Shown one piece after another: positions 26,265 through 34,956 of a stretch of 64,000 bases of DNA. Under the pieces are notes generated by a model. It saw only the letters and a list, made by a program, of their open reading frames with translations. It was not told the DNA's origin and made no database searches. Within the stretch, counting starts at the first letter, position 1. Every line of letters starts with the position of its first letter. The stretch is taken from positions 372,001 through 436,000 of the forward strand of contig CBDAVS010000016.1 of assembly GCA_965201085.1 (NCBI GenBank). The letters run 5' to 3'. A program made the translations under genes and the position numbers. Source of the DNA: JAPOUP01 sp965201085. GTDB taxonomy: Bacteria; Pseudomonadota; Alphaproteobacteria; Rhodobacterales; Rhodobacteraceae.

Positions 26265-27295
26265 TCATACCCCGAGAATCCGGAGCGGGAAACCGTCGTT
26301 CCAGCCCGCCCTTTTCCACATCACGCGGATGGAGCCGCGGTCCTTCGCGCTGTTGGGAAGGTTCATCGCCATGTGCTTCATCACCGCGAAACTCCTGGGG
26401 CCCCGGTCTTTCCCCGCCCGGCTGTCATCGTCCCGGAAGGTCACGTCCAGCGCCCAGTGCAGCCGGTTCCCGATTCCCCGGTGCGGGCGCACGGCATGCG
26501 CGAACCGCCCGGCGTCGGGGGGCGGCGACGGGATGGGGCACCACGTCTCCACCGTGGTCTTTCCGCCGGTCTCCCGGGCTGACACCACCCGCCCGATGCT
26601 GGCCAGGCCCTCCCAGCCCGGATGGCGTTCCCGCAGCCGGCCGATGTCCGCGCACTGGCTGCACCCACGCGTCCCGATCCGGCCCCCATCCCCGTCAACC
26701 GTCCGGAAACGCCCGACATTCCCATGATCCCGCTCCCCGGTCACGGATTTCCTTCGCGATGGCGCGCTGGCGCCCCATGGCGCCGGCCGTGACGGTCGCC
26801 CCCTCCAGGTGAAGCGGCTCCTGCGGCCCGGGAACGTCCTTCATCCCATTGCCTTCGCCCGCGCCGGGCCGCTCTGCCCCGGGACCGGGCGCAGGCCGTC
26901 GCACCAGGCGGAGATCAGGTGCAGGGCGCCATTCCGCCGGCCTTCGGGCCCCGCACGGTCTTTCCGTCCACCGCGACGGTGCGGCCACCGAGGTCACCGC
27001 GGAGCCCGGCGGCCCACCGCGTGAAGGCCTCGCCGAACGCCCCCGGACCGAGCGCCCGGAACACGGCTGAAAGGGTGTCGTGGGAAGGGGTGCCATTGGC
27101 GAAACCGGACAGCCGGCGCAGGAATTCCAGCTTCTCCCCGCCGTATTCGGCGATGTCGACGAAACTTTCGCACCCGGATATCACCCCGCAGAGACACAGT
27201 GGAAGGGTCCCATGCAGCGGATACACGACCTTCGACCGCCGCCGGGGGCCCTCGGGATCTGACATAACGGACTGGAACGACGTGGTTGTCCTCAT
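26265..27295 (-). pseudogene. ISAs1-family transposase, frameshifted and decayed
   Basis: N-terminal part in one frame: PEGPRRRSKVVYPL, then LCGVISGCESFVDIAEYGGE, KLEFLRRLSGFANGTPSHDT and VAVDGKTVRG, which is diagnostic ISAs1. A middle piece, VTAGAMGRQRAIAKEIRDRGA, follows in another frame. The C-terminal part lies in a third frame (26265-26744) with RLHWALDVTFRDDDSR and AGWNDGFPLRIL. At least two frame breaks plus missense changes such as HWGIEN to HRGIGN. No active copy is in the window. Confidence 0.85.
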
Positions 27296-27635
27296 GGTAC
27301 CGCTCTCTGGTTCATGCCGTTTCGCAGCCCTGAACCAGACGGCTACCGTCTGCGCAACAACGCCCGCCATTCATGCGATACCCCTACTGGCACCACCATT
27401 TCGTCCGAGATCGCGGATCTCTTTCGGTGCGCGCCCATCCTATGGACGACAGGAATCACCAACGGTTGCGGGTTGATGGCGGCAGAATCGGGTTGCACGC
27501 GTCCCCGTGCAGCCCTGCCTCCGCAGCAGGACCGGTCGCCCGCATGCATGGTTCCAGCACCAAGCAGCCAAGGCCACTGCTTAAGTGGCCTCTCCTTCAA
27601 CAGGGTTTGCGGCGGGCGGCGTGGATGCCGGGCTT
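27296..27635. other. Gap between ISAs1 remnant and CoA-binding gene
   Basis: 340 bp with no recognisable coding domain. It probably contains the outer end of the ISAs1 element and the 3-prime trailer of the minus-strand operon ending at 27636. No hairpin of terminator type was seen next to 27636. Confidence 0.3.
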
Positions 27636-28100
27636 TCAGAATTTCAGATCAAGCCTTGGTTTCCAGAACGGGCGGAACAGCTCGATTTTAGGGCAGCGGT
27701 TCATGACGACCCTGAGGCCCGCCTCCTCAGCCAGCTTGGCGGCGTTGTCGTCATAGACGCCGATCTGACCCCAAAGCACCTTTGCCCCGATCACAATGGC
27801 CTGCCTGGCAATTTCACAAAGCTCCTCCTTTGGCCGGAACACCTCGACCATATCAACAGGACGGTCAATCTCGGCCAGCGAACGGTACGCCTTGATGCCA
27901 CGGATTTCCCTCACTTTCGGATTGGGGTTGACAGGGATCATGTCATATCCGGTTTCATGCAGCACCCGAAGCACGCCATAGCTGAACTTGGTCCTGTCGG
28001 CACTGGCGCCTACCATGGCGATGGATCTGACCGATTTCAGGATGTCAGCCAGATATTCCGGATCGTAGTCATAAAGCTCGTCCATCGCTGCGGAGGACAT
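27636..28100 (-). CDS. CoA-binding domain protein (YccU/CoA_binding_2 family)
   Basis: 154 residues, a stand-alone Rossmann domain. SIAMVGASADRTKFSYGVLRVL, then MIPVNPNP, GIKAYRSLAEI and KVLWGQIGVYDD, ending in MNRCPKIE, are the conserved blocks of the family. It binds CoA or acyl-CoA, with no known catalytic residues of its own. Three bp after the ferredoxin gene in a three-gene minus-strand operon with a methanethiol-oxidase homologue. Its role there is unclear; it could sense or bind a CoA thioester of the pathway. Confidence 0.85.
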   Translation of the reverse strand: MSSAAMDELYDYDPEYLADILKSVRSIAMVGASADRTKFSYGVLRVLHETGYDMIPVNPNPKVREIRGIKAYRSLAEIDRPVDMVEVFRPKEELCEIARQAIVIGAKVLWGQIGVYDDNAAKLAEEAGLRVVMNRCPKIELFRPFWKPRLDLKF

Positions 28101-28103
28101 GGG

Positions 28104-28469
28104 TCAGACATCCTTTGGCGAAGCGATGTCCGCTTTCAGCTCATGGGGCTTCAGGGGATCAAGGAAAGGATTTCGGTAAAGCCGATCATGGCTTTCGACT
28201 CCGATTTCAAGAGTGATGTCGCTGGTGGCGCGCGCCACGCAAAGTATGACATAGCCGTCATTGATCTGGCGGTTGTTGAGCGCGACCTGACGGCGCTGGT
28301 CCACCTCTCCCGCCGTCAGTTTGGCCGCGCAGGTGATGCAACCGCCGTATCTGCAGCCATATGGCAGGTCAACGCCTTGCCAGCGCAGGGCGTCCAGCAG
28401 CGGTTGGCGCGCATCGACCCGATAGACCGCGTTGCTTCGGTTGGATATGGTGACGGTGTGGACGGTCAA
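28104..28469 (-). CDS. [2Fe-2S] plant-type ferredoxin
   Basis: 121 residues with the cluster motif CRYGGCITC (Cys39, Cys44, Cys47) and the fourth ligand Cys77 (ILCVARA). The C-terminal extension of about 35 residues is longer than a minimal ferredoxin. An electron carrier in the cytoplasm. It overlaps the upstream methanethiol-oxidase-like gene by 4 bp and is followed at 3 bp by the CoA-binding gene, so all three are one transcript. No reductase is encoded nearby; its partner enzyme is unknown. Confidence 0.9.
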   Translation of the reverse strand: MTVHTVTISNRSNAVYRVDARQPLLDALRWQGVDLPYGCRYGGCITCAAKLTAGEVDQRRQVALNNRQINDGYVILCVARATSDITLEIGVESHDRLYRNPFLDPLKPHELKADIASPKDV

Positions 28470-29815
28470 AGCCAGATATCGCTTGTGCAGTCGCCGCCGG
28501 GATAGCGCATCTCGTGGCAGCGCGAGGGGCCGTTCGGTTCCTTGCCGAAATCGACGATGAAATCCGGGTTGAGCGACATGCCCCCGTTCACCGGATCGCA
28601 GTCAATCCGCACCATGACGCCACCCCGTTCGCGAATCTCCGGGTAAAACTGATTGTCCCAGGTCGAGAACAGCGAGGTCGTCACGTAAAGCCTCCGCCCA
28701 TCGAGGCTGAGCTGGAACATCTGCGGTCCGCCGGCCATCCTCAACCCGTTCACCTCAGGCGCCCGTCCCAGCAGACCGCCCATCCAGACCTGACCTGTGA
28801 GCTTCGGTTTCCATGGATCGCTGATATCGTACTGCCGCATGTCGCCATGCAGCCAGTTGTTGAGATAAAGGTGTCTGTCATCCATTGAGACCAGAATCGC
28901 CGACATCACCCCCGGTACGGGAATGGGCCACTCCGGGTGGGGTTCGTTTTCGATGTCGATGATCTTTTCCCATTGCCACGCGCCAAGGTCGTCCTTCCAC
29001 CAGTGAATGACATTGGATGACAGGGCCGCGCCACAGAACCCATGGGTGCTGTCAGGATCATGGTGGAACTTGACCTCCAGCGGCAGCAGGCCGTCTTCGC
29101 CCAGATAGAAACTCTCGACAGGTTCACGCTTCGCGAAGTCCCAGAAATGCAGTTCGCGACCGTATTTCAGGTGACCCACTTCCTCGAGGTCGAAGCCCGG
29201 CATGAAGGTGTTCGGGGCGGCCCATTCCGACGACACCATCACATTGTGGCGTGGCTGGTACCAGAAGTCATAGCCGAACTTGATGTCCCCCATGGAGTTT
29301 TCCCACCGGCCGACGATCTCGAAGTCCCTGTTGAGGTGCAGGTAGCCTCCCGGCGCTTCGCCCTTGGCATCGCCCAGCATCGAGACAATGATCTCGGATC
29401 CCAGGCAATGAACCGTATGCGGGCCCGAAAGGTTGGTCCTGGCCTTGATCTCGGCCCCCTCGATCACCTTGTGCAGGCGCGGCGCGCGCGGGTCGGTGGC
29501 GGTATCGACGACATGGATGCTGTTCGAGCGCACCCCTGGCAGGAGCAGATACCTGCGGCTCATGGAACTGTCATCGAAACACGACGAGCAGGCGTTCCAG
29601 CCCATATGGTGCAGCTCATCTCCGATCCCCGGCATCTCAAGCCGATGAATGACCCTGGAATAGGTCTGGCTTTCGGGGTCCACATCCACGGTTGCCAGAT
29701 AGTCGGGCTTCTGAATGCCCGTCCCGGTATATATCGCGATCGTATACAGGAGCCTCTCGCGCGGCGCTTTGATCGCATCGGCCGGCGTGGCGTATCCCGG
29801 TCCACAGAACTTCAT
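28466..29815 (-). CDS. Selenium-binding protein 56 family / methanethiol oxidase homologue
   Basis: 449 residues, close to the family length of about 460. Conserved segments: GPGYATPADAI at the start, DELHHMGWNACSSCF (Cys pair), GPHTVHCLG, DFWYQPRHNVMVSSEW, then STHGFCGAA, and RCHEMRYPGGDCTSDIW at the C-terminus. Bacterial members (MtoX) oxidise methanethiol to formaldehyde, hydrogen peroxide and sulfide and are reported as Cu-dependent; human SELENBP1 does the same. No export signal is obvious at the N-terminus. The pairing with a DmdA-like gene 8 kb away is suggestive, because DMSP demethylation leads to methanethiol. First gene of the operon, divergent from a LysR gene. Confidence 0.87.
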   Translation of the reverse strand: MKFCGPGYATPADAIKAPRERLLYTIAIYTGTGIQKPDYLATVDVDPESQTYSRVIHRLEMPGIGDELHHMGWNACSSCFDDSSMSRRYLLLPGVRSNSIHVVDTATDPRAPRLHKVIEGAEIKARTNLSGPHTVHCLGSEIIVSMLGDAKGEAPGGYLHLNRDFEIVGRWENSMGDIKFGYDFWYQPRHNVMVSSEWAAPNTFMPGFDLEEVGHLKYGRELHFWDFAKREPVESFYLGEDGLLPLEVKFHHDPDSTHGFCGAALSSNVIHWWKDDLGAWQWEKIIDIENEPHPEWPIPVPGVMSAILVSMDDRHLYLNNWLHGDMRQYDISDPWKPKLTGQVWMGGLLGRAPEVNGLRMAGGPQMFQLSLDGRRLYVTTSLFSTWDNQFYPEIRERGGVMVRIDCDPVNGGMSLNPDFIVDFGKEPNGPSRCHEMRYPGGDCTSDIWL

Positions 29816-30232
29816 CGGGTCTTCTTATCCAAAGCGGTTTCCAGCCTGTCCATGACGGTCACGTCCGGCAGGGCCTTTCGGCCTGTTGACGGAACGCGCC
29901 CTTGCCGGTCCTCAGCGTTGCGGGGAAACTGTCGACAGTTCGGGGTGCCATGGCCATGCAGGTTACCGTCCAGTGACCCGTCGCGGAGACGTCGCCGCTC
30001 AATCCAAAGGCATACGCCTCCTTGACCTCGGCCATTGCTCCGGTCATTGGTGGGTCGAAGCCGGTCATCGTTCATCCGCGGTTCATCGCCAAACCGTAGA
30101 AACCTGCGACCACCCGCGCCAATTCAATCTGCGGATGAACCCATACCCAAACCGCATGACAACGTCCGTCCTATACAAAACATATGTAAATGACTAAAAA
30201 GAACGCATAGCAAAATCGCAAGAGTTGGGGAA
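29816..30232. promoter_or_regulatory. Divergent control region between the SBP56/methanethiol oxidase operon and the LysR gene
   Basis: 417 bp without a credible gene. The right part (30160-30230) is AT-rich (TATACAAAACATATGTAAATGACTAAAAAG) and probably holds both promoters and the LysR operator. ACATATGT is a perfect 8-bp palindrome inside it. Divergent placement is the usual LysR arrangement, so the regulator probably controls the 28466 operon, itself, or both. Confidence 0.45.
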
Positions 30233-31159
30233 TTGAATCTACGTCAGCTTGAGGCTTTCCGCGCGACCATTCGCTGCGGCTCGATCACCGAGGCCGCAAA
30301 CATGATGCATATCTCGCAGCCCAGCGTCAGCCGGCTGATCGCGGATCTTGAGCGTTCGGCGGGGTTTCCCCTGTTCGCCCGGATCGGACGCGGCTTGACG
30401 CCGACGGTCGAAGGGGGGCAGTTCTACAGGGCGGTTGAGGGCATGTTCGTCGGCATCGACCGCCTGGAAGAACTGGCCAAATCAATCCGCACGGCTCAGG
30501 GTGGCGCCATCTCGATCTCGACGATACAGTCCCTCGCCTCGATCGAACTGCCCGCTGCGGTGGGCCGGGTCTATCGCGAAAACCCCGACATTCGCTTCAC
30601 CATAAACTCGCGCAATACGCCTGCCATTCTGGATGCGGTGCAAATGCGCCAGGTCGATCTGGGAATTGTCGGTCGCGAAGCGAACCACCAAGGCGTTGAA
30701 ACGCTGTTCCAGACCTCAGCGCCCTATGTCTGTCTGCTGCCTGAGGATCATTCCCTCGCCGACGGGGAGGGTCCCATCGACCTGGAAGAGGTTGCGCTGA
30801 GCGAAACCTTCGTGACTTTCGGAGGCACCTATCCCGACAGGATGATGTCGATGGACCCGGCATTGTCGCAGAAACTGCAGGGCCGGTCGCGACTGTCGGC
30901 GGCAAACATGCCATTGGCCGGAGCCTTGGTGCGCGAGACCGGGGCCCTTGCCATCGCCGATCCGTTCTCGGCGGAACAGGCCGTTCGCATGGGCGGCGTT
31001 GTATTCCGACCCGTGGTACAGAACCTGACCTATTTCGTGACCATCATCGCGACGGGGCGCGAGCGGCTTTCACGCCAGGCCCTGTCCTTCGTGGATCTAT
31101 TCGCCGCCCAGCTGACCGCGCGCGTCGAGTTCGTCAACGGGCTTAGAAAGCGCAGCTAG
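30233..31159 (+). CDS. LysR-family transcriptional regulator
   Basis: 308 residues. It starts at TTG 30233 so that translation begins MNLRQLEAFRATIRCGSITEAA, the canonical LysR helix-turn-helix (ISQPSVSRLIADLE at about 29-42). The effector domain follows from about residue 90 (GGAISISTIQSLASIELPAA, later VDLGIVGRE). TTGGGGAA precedes the start. The stop codon TAG lies in the sequence CTAG that is the target of the adjacent IS insertion. Probably regulates the divergent methanethiol-oxidase operon and perhaps the TRAP/oxidase island. Confidence 0.9.
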   Translation: MNLRQLEAFRATIRCGSITEAANMMHISQPSVSRLIADLERSAGFPLFARIGRGLTPTVEGGQFYRAVEGMFVGIDRLEELAKSIRTAQGGAISISTIQSLASIELPAAVGRVYRENPDIRFTINSRNTPAILDAVQMRQVDLGIVGREANHQGVETLFQTSAPYVCLLPEDHSLADGEGPIDLEEVALSETFVTFGGTYPDRMMSMDPALSQKLQGRSRLSAANMPLAGALVRETGALAIADPFSAEQAVRMGGVVFRPVVQNLTYFVTIIATGRERLSRQALSFVDLFAAQLTARVEFVNGLRKRS

Positions 31160-31817
31160 GGTCTGTTGACAGTCATTTCGCGGCGATCGCGGCGGTGGCC
31201 GGAAGAAACGTCACCGCCAGCCCGGCTCCGTTCCGTCGCATCGGGTGGTGACAGCGCGGAACTCCCTGCCTTTCGCGAATGAACCGTCGATCCGGTGCCG
31301 CCACCCGTACATCTCCCTGTCGGGCTCCCGCGCCTCTTTCCGGCTCTGCCGGTAGGGAATGACGCCTTTCACTCCCCGGCCAGCCGGTCCGCGATGCCCC
31401 CCTTTCGTGCCCGCCGCCTTCCGGCGGGCCTGCGTCGCCGCGCCGCCCGCTAAGCCGCGTTCAAAGCCGGACTCCCCCGGCAGCGCATTGAAAATAAGGG
31501 CGGTGACGCCGTTCGGGATCCAGCGCGGGCGCCGTCCGGACACGCCGCCGCGCCTGCCGGAACGCTCCGGAAGGCCGCGCCGGGGAGCGCTGGCCCGCGC
31601 CCGCGCCGGAGCGCCACCTCCGGGAACGTGCGGCCGTTCGCTGCCGTGACCCCGGGGGCCCCCGCCCTGCCCGGAAGCAGGTCCCCGGCCGCCTAGCGCG
31701 TTTCCGTTCCTGTCCATGGTTCCCGCCCTTTTTCCGCCCGCGGCGCTTTTCCGGCTGCCATCGAGGGCGAATACGACCGGTTCGGACGGCATGCACGGCC
31801 CCGAATGTCAACAGACC
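31160..31817 (-). mobile_element. Decayed IS5-family element (GGGTCTGTTGACA ends), flanked by CTAG
   Basis: 658 bp with perfect inverted ends GGGTCTGTTGACA / TGTCAACAGACCC and CTAG directly outside both (31156-31159 and 31818-31821), a 4-bp target duplication. On the minus strand the C-terminus of an IS5-type transposase is recognisable (GVIPYRQSRKEAREPDREMYGW, then RHRIDGSFAKGREFRAVTTR), where intact relatives have a RHxIENxF block with the catalytic Glu; here the Glu position has become Asp-Gly. Too short to encode a full transposase. A second copy lies at 49910-50493. Confidence 0.75.
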
Positions 31818-33086
31818 CTAGTTCAGAACCTCAGGCAGCCAGGTCGCCGCCGCCGGAAAGAAGATCATCAATACCCCGAAGACAATGCCTATCCCGACGA
31901 ACAGCGGCACCTCGCGGAAAGCCTTTTCCGGGCTTTCCCTAGCGACACCGGAAGCGGTGTAGACCCCGATACAGACCGGCGGCGTGATCATCCCGATCCC
32001 GGCGAAGGCTACGAAAACCACATAAAGGTGCAGGATGTTCTGGTTCAGGGACAGGGCAAGGGCCGCGAATATCGGGACGGTCAGATAGAAGACCGGTACG
32101 ATTTCGATGAAGGTGCCCAGGATCAGGCAAATGACCGCGACCGAGAGCCAGAAGGTCAGCGGCGCACCCCCCAGTTCGGTGAAGTAAGCGATGATCTTTT
32201 GCGGGGTCTGGCTATAGGTCAGAACGACGCTGAGGAAGGTGGCCATGGCGATGATCGCAAAGATCACCGCTGTGATGCGCGCTGTCTTGTGAAGGGATCC
32301 GAGAATTCCCTGGAACGTCAGCTCGCGATAGACCAGCGTTCCGATCAGGATGGCCCAGATGCCGGCGACCGCGGCGGATTCAGAAGGCGACAGCAGTCCG
32401 GCATAGATTCCGCCAAGGATGATTACCGGCGTGAACAACCCTGGAATGGCGGCACGGAACGCGGCGAGCCGTTCGCCAGCGCTTGCTTTGCTTTGGGTCT
32501 TCAGGTGCCGACACTTCCAGGCGACGACGGCCCCCAGCAAAAAGATAAGAACGAAACCCGGCACGAAACCCGCCGCGAAGGTTCGCGACACCGGTACGTC
32601 GGTCAGCGCGGAGAACAGAATCGCCGCGTTCGATGGCGGGATCAGGGCTTCGAGAAACGCCGCGGAGGCCGCCAGAACGATGACGAAGGGTTTCGGATAT
32701 CCCTGATCCACCATCTGAGGGATCATGATCGTGCCCACAGCGGTGATCGCCGCGAGGATCGAACCGCAGAACGCCGCGAAAAACCCCATGGCGAGGATCA
32801 TCGCAATGCCAAGCCCCCCCGGCCAATGGCCGACCAATGTGGTGGCGAAATGCACCAGGCGCGCCGCCGCGCCGCCGCGCAGCATGACCATGCCCGCGAA
32901 GATGAACAGCGGAACGGCGATCAATACGTGCTTGGTCACCGATCCGAAAGCGACCTGGATCAGCGTGGACCAAGGCAGGCCTAGATCCCAGATCGCAACG
33001 ATGGCACTGCCCAGCCCGAACACCATGAATATCGGCACCGACAGCACGAGCAACGCGGCCGAAAGGAGGATTGCCCCGGCTTTCAT
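31818..33086 (-). CDS. dctM: TRAP transporter large permease (DctM)
   Basis: 422 residues, about 12 membrane helices, with the DctM family features (GLPWSTLIQVAFGS, FAGMVMLRGGAAARLVHFA, GSILAAITAVGTIMIPQMV and LIPPSNAAILFSALTDVPV). Large membrane subunit of a tripartite, ion-driven importer. It overlaps dctQ by 4 bp. The stop codon TAG is shared with the CTAG target of the adjacent IS. Confidence 0.93.
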   Translation of the reverse strand: MKAGAILLSAALLVLSVPIFMVFGLGSAIVAIWDLGLPWSTLIQVAFGSVTKHVLIAVPLFIFAGMVMLRGGAAARLVHFATTLVGHWPGGLGIAMILAMGFFAAFCGSILAAITAVGTIMIPQMVDQGYPKPFVIVLAASAAFLEALIPPSNAAILFSALTDVPVSRTFAAGFVPGFVLIFLLGAVVAWKCRHLKTQSKASAGERLAAFRAAIPGLFTPVIILGGIYAGLLSPSESAAVAGIWAILIGTLVYRELTFQGILGSLHKTARITAVIFAIIAMATFLSVVLTYSQTPQKIIAYFTELGGAPLTFWLSVAVICLILGTFIEIVPVFYLTVPIFAALALSLNQNILHLYVVFVAFAGIGMITPPVCIGVYTASGVARESPEKAFREVPLFVGIGIVFGVLMIFFPAAATWLPEVLN

Positions 33087-33604
33087 GGCGAGGCTCCCTC
33101 AACGAAACCACCCAGCTTGGCCAGTGTTTCCAGCAGCAGTTCAAGAGCGAAGAGGAATAGAATGGCAAAGCCGGTTGGAAAAGCCAGATACATGTACCAG
33201 ATCGGAATTTCGATCTCAAGCTCCATCAACTGGCCAAGCCGCCGGAAGAGCGCCACCGCTTCGTTGCCCGCGAGAAAGAATATCACCGCTCCGGTCAGCA
33301 TGGTTGTGTAGACAAAGAGCTTAAGCGCGAGCAACGCGTTTCCGCGCAGGAAATTGGGGATCAAATCGACCTGGATATGCGCCCCTGTCCTCAGGAGCGG
33401 CCCAAGAAGCGGAAACACCAGCCATGGAACAAGCGCGGGCGGCAATTCGATGAACCAGTCATAGCCCGTACCGCTGACATACCGTGTCACGGCGCTCATC
33501 GTCAGAGCCAGGACCATAATGGCTGCGATCGACGACGACAGGATCGAGGTCAGGAGTTCGAGCGCATGGTTCACGCCCCGCAAGAGACGAAGGATCGAGG
33601 TCAA
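33083..33604 (-). CDS. dctQ: TRAP transporter small permease (DctQ)
   Basis: About 173 residues with four predicted membrane helices, as expected for DctQ (ILSSSIAAIMVLALTMSAVTR, then WFIELPPALVPWLVFPLLG, GAHIQVDLI). The start is uncertain: in-frame TTG at 33604 or GTG at 33574; the longer frame to 33736 would overlap dctP and is rejected. The conserved HIQVDLIPNFL block is typical. Follows dctP after a hairpin. Confidence 0.85.
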   Translation of the reverse strand: MTSILRLLRGVNHALELLTSILSSSIAAIMVLALTMSAVTRYVSGTGYDWFIELPPALVPWLVFPLLGPLLRTGAHIQVDLIPNFLRGNALLALKLFVYTTMLTGAVIFFLAGNEAVALFRRLGQLMELEIEIPIWYMYLAFPTGFAILFLFALELLLETLAKLGGFVEGASP

Positions 33605-33625
33605 GGAGTGGTCACCGGATCGAAC

Positions 33626-33657
33626 GCGAGGCCCCTGCCCGGGCGGTGGGGCCTCGC
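33626..33657 (-). terminator. Hairpin between dctP and dctQ (attenuator)
   Basis: Perfect 10-bp stem GCGAGGCCCC / GGGGCCTCGC with a 12-nt loop, just after the dctP stop and before dctQ. No long T tract, so more likely a stabiliser or partial terminator that raises the binding-protein:permease ratio. Confidence 0.65.
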
Positions 33658-33665
33658 ATGTCAGC

Positions 33666-34667
33666 TCAGTCCGCAGCGAAAGCCTTCGCCGCTTCAAGTA
33701 CGTCGGTTTCAATCCTGTCAGCGATCGCCGGCGCAACCGTTTCGGTCATCAGCGCATCGAAAGCGGCCAGCTTGTCGCCTTCAAGCGTGTTGACGACGCC
33801 GCCGCGTTCCTGGAATTCGGTCAGGGTTTCCTCACCGGTCTTAAGTATCGTGTCGGTGGAGATCCTGCCGGTCTCGGCGCCGACATCCATCAGCAGCTGC
33901 TGCAGGTCTTCAGGCAGGCCGCTGAACCAGGTTGCGTTGGCCATGATGTAAGCGTCGGCGTAATACTGATAGGGCTTCTGGCCGTGAGTCAGGAATTCCC
34001 ACCAGCTGAATGCGCGGATCGAGCCCGGCGGACTGTTGATCGTGTCGACCAGACCTGTCTGCAGACCGGAATAGACCTCGCCCGTGGGCATCGAAACCGT
34101 GTTCGCCCCAAGCGCTTCCCACATCGGACGTTCTGCGCCGATAAGGGCACGGGCTTTCAGGCCAGCCATGCTTTCGATCCCGTCCAGCTCCTGCGTACTG
34201 AAGGTCATCACCGGGCCGACAGGGTTGTACATCAGAAGGACCGTGTCAGACTTCATGGTGATATCATCCCAGACCGCCTGGCCGGCCGCGTCGTCCGTGA
34301 AGAACGCGCGCTGTTCCCCATAGCTGTCAAAAAGCCCGGTGAAGGACACTACATTGTAATTCCTGTTGATCGGGGGAAATGACACGACGCCGACAATCCC
34401 ACCCATTTCAACCGCGCTCGATGTCACGGCGCCAAGCTGCTCGCGGATGCCGAAGAGCTGGCCGGACGGGAATACGTCGATCCGCAGGCGGCCCCCGGCG
34501 CGTTTGTTGACCTCGTCCGCGAACATCTGCGTGTGAATTGCGCTATGGTGCTTCGGCCCCCAATGAATCGACAGGCGCGCCACATAATCCTGCGCCTGAG
34601 CCACGCTGCCCATCAGTACCGCCGATGAAAGAAGTCCTCCCGCAGCAATCAGTTTCAAGAGTCTCAT
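33666..34667 (-). CDS. dctP: TRAP transporter substrate-binding protein (DctP family)
   Basis: 333 residues with a signal peptide (MRLLKLIAAGGLLSSAVLMG, cleavage near AQAQ at 23-26). AGGAGGAAGTTCATG gives a strong start. DctP features: NTVSMPTGEVYSGLQTGLVD (with the ALGAN turn before it) and a later GLPEDLQQLLMDV-type block. The usual ligand is a carboxylate held by a conserved Arg. Divergent from the FMN oxidase gene, so the import of a 2-hydroxy-carboxylate (or its methylated derivative) for that enzyme is plausible. Confidence 0.9.
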   Translation of the reverse strand: MRLLKLIAAGGLLSSAVLMGSVAQAQDYVARLSIHWGPKHHSAIHTQMFADEVNKRAGGRLRIDVFPSGQLFGIREQLGAVTSSAVEMGGIVGVVSFPPINRNYNVVSFTGLFDSYGEQRAFFTDDAAGQAVWDDITMKSDTVLLMYNPVGPVMTFSTQELDGIESMAGLKARALIGAERPMWEALGANTVSMPTGEVYSGLQTGLVDTINSPPGSIRAFSWWEFLTHGQKPYQYYADAYIMANATWFSGLPEDLQQLLMDVGAETGRISTDTILKTGEETLTEFQERGGVVNTLEGDKLAAFDALMTETVAPAIADRIETDVLEAAKAFAAD

Positions 34668-34956
34668 GAACTTCCTCCTGCATTGTTTTCCTACGCCCGC
34701 TCATTCCGCAATCGCTGCGGACGGACGGCCCAAGAGAGATTCCCCCGGTTCCGACACGCCAAAGCTATCGCGTGAAACCTTCGGCAAACAAATAGAATTC
34801 TGCGCCGCACTCATGCATCATAGCTATATGTGTCCCCAGATCCGGGCCTGACATAACGAAAGTGAATAGGTGCTGGAGGATATTCAATTGGTATGCCGCC
34901 TTAGCCTGCCCGTACCTTTGGCATTGAACTGAGTTTCCGCGACGGACCGGACCAGA

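Noticed and set aside
31716..32984. Long plus-strand open frame of 422 codons opposite dctM
   Set aside because: Exactly antisense to the clear DctM gene; composition rich in Arg/Asp/Gln with no domain. A shadow of GC-rich codon usage.
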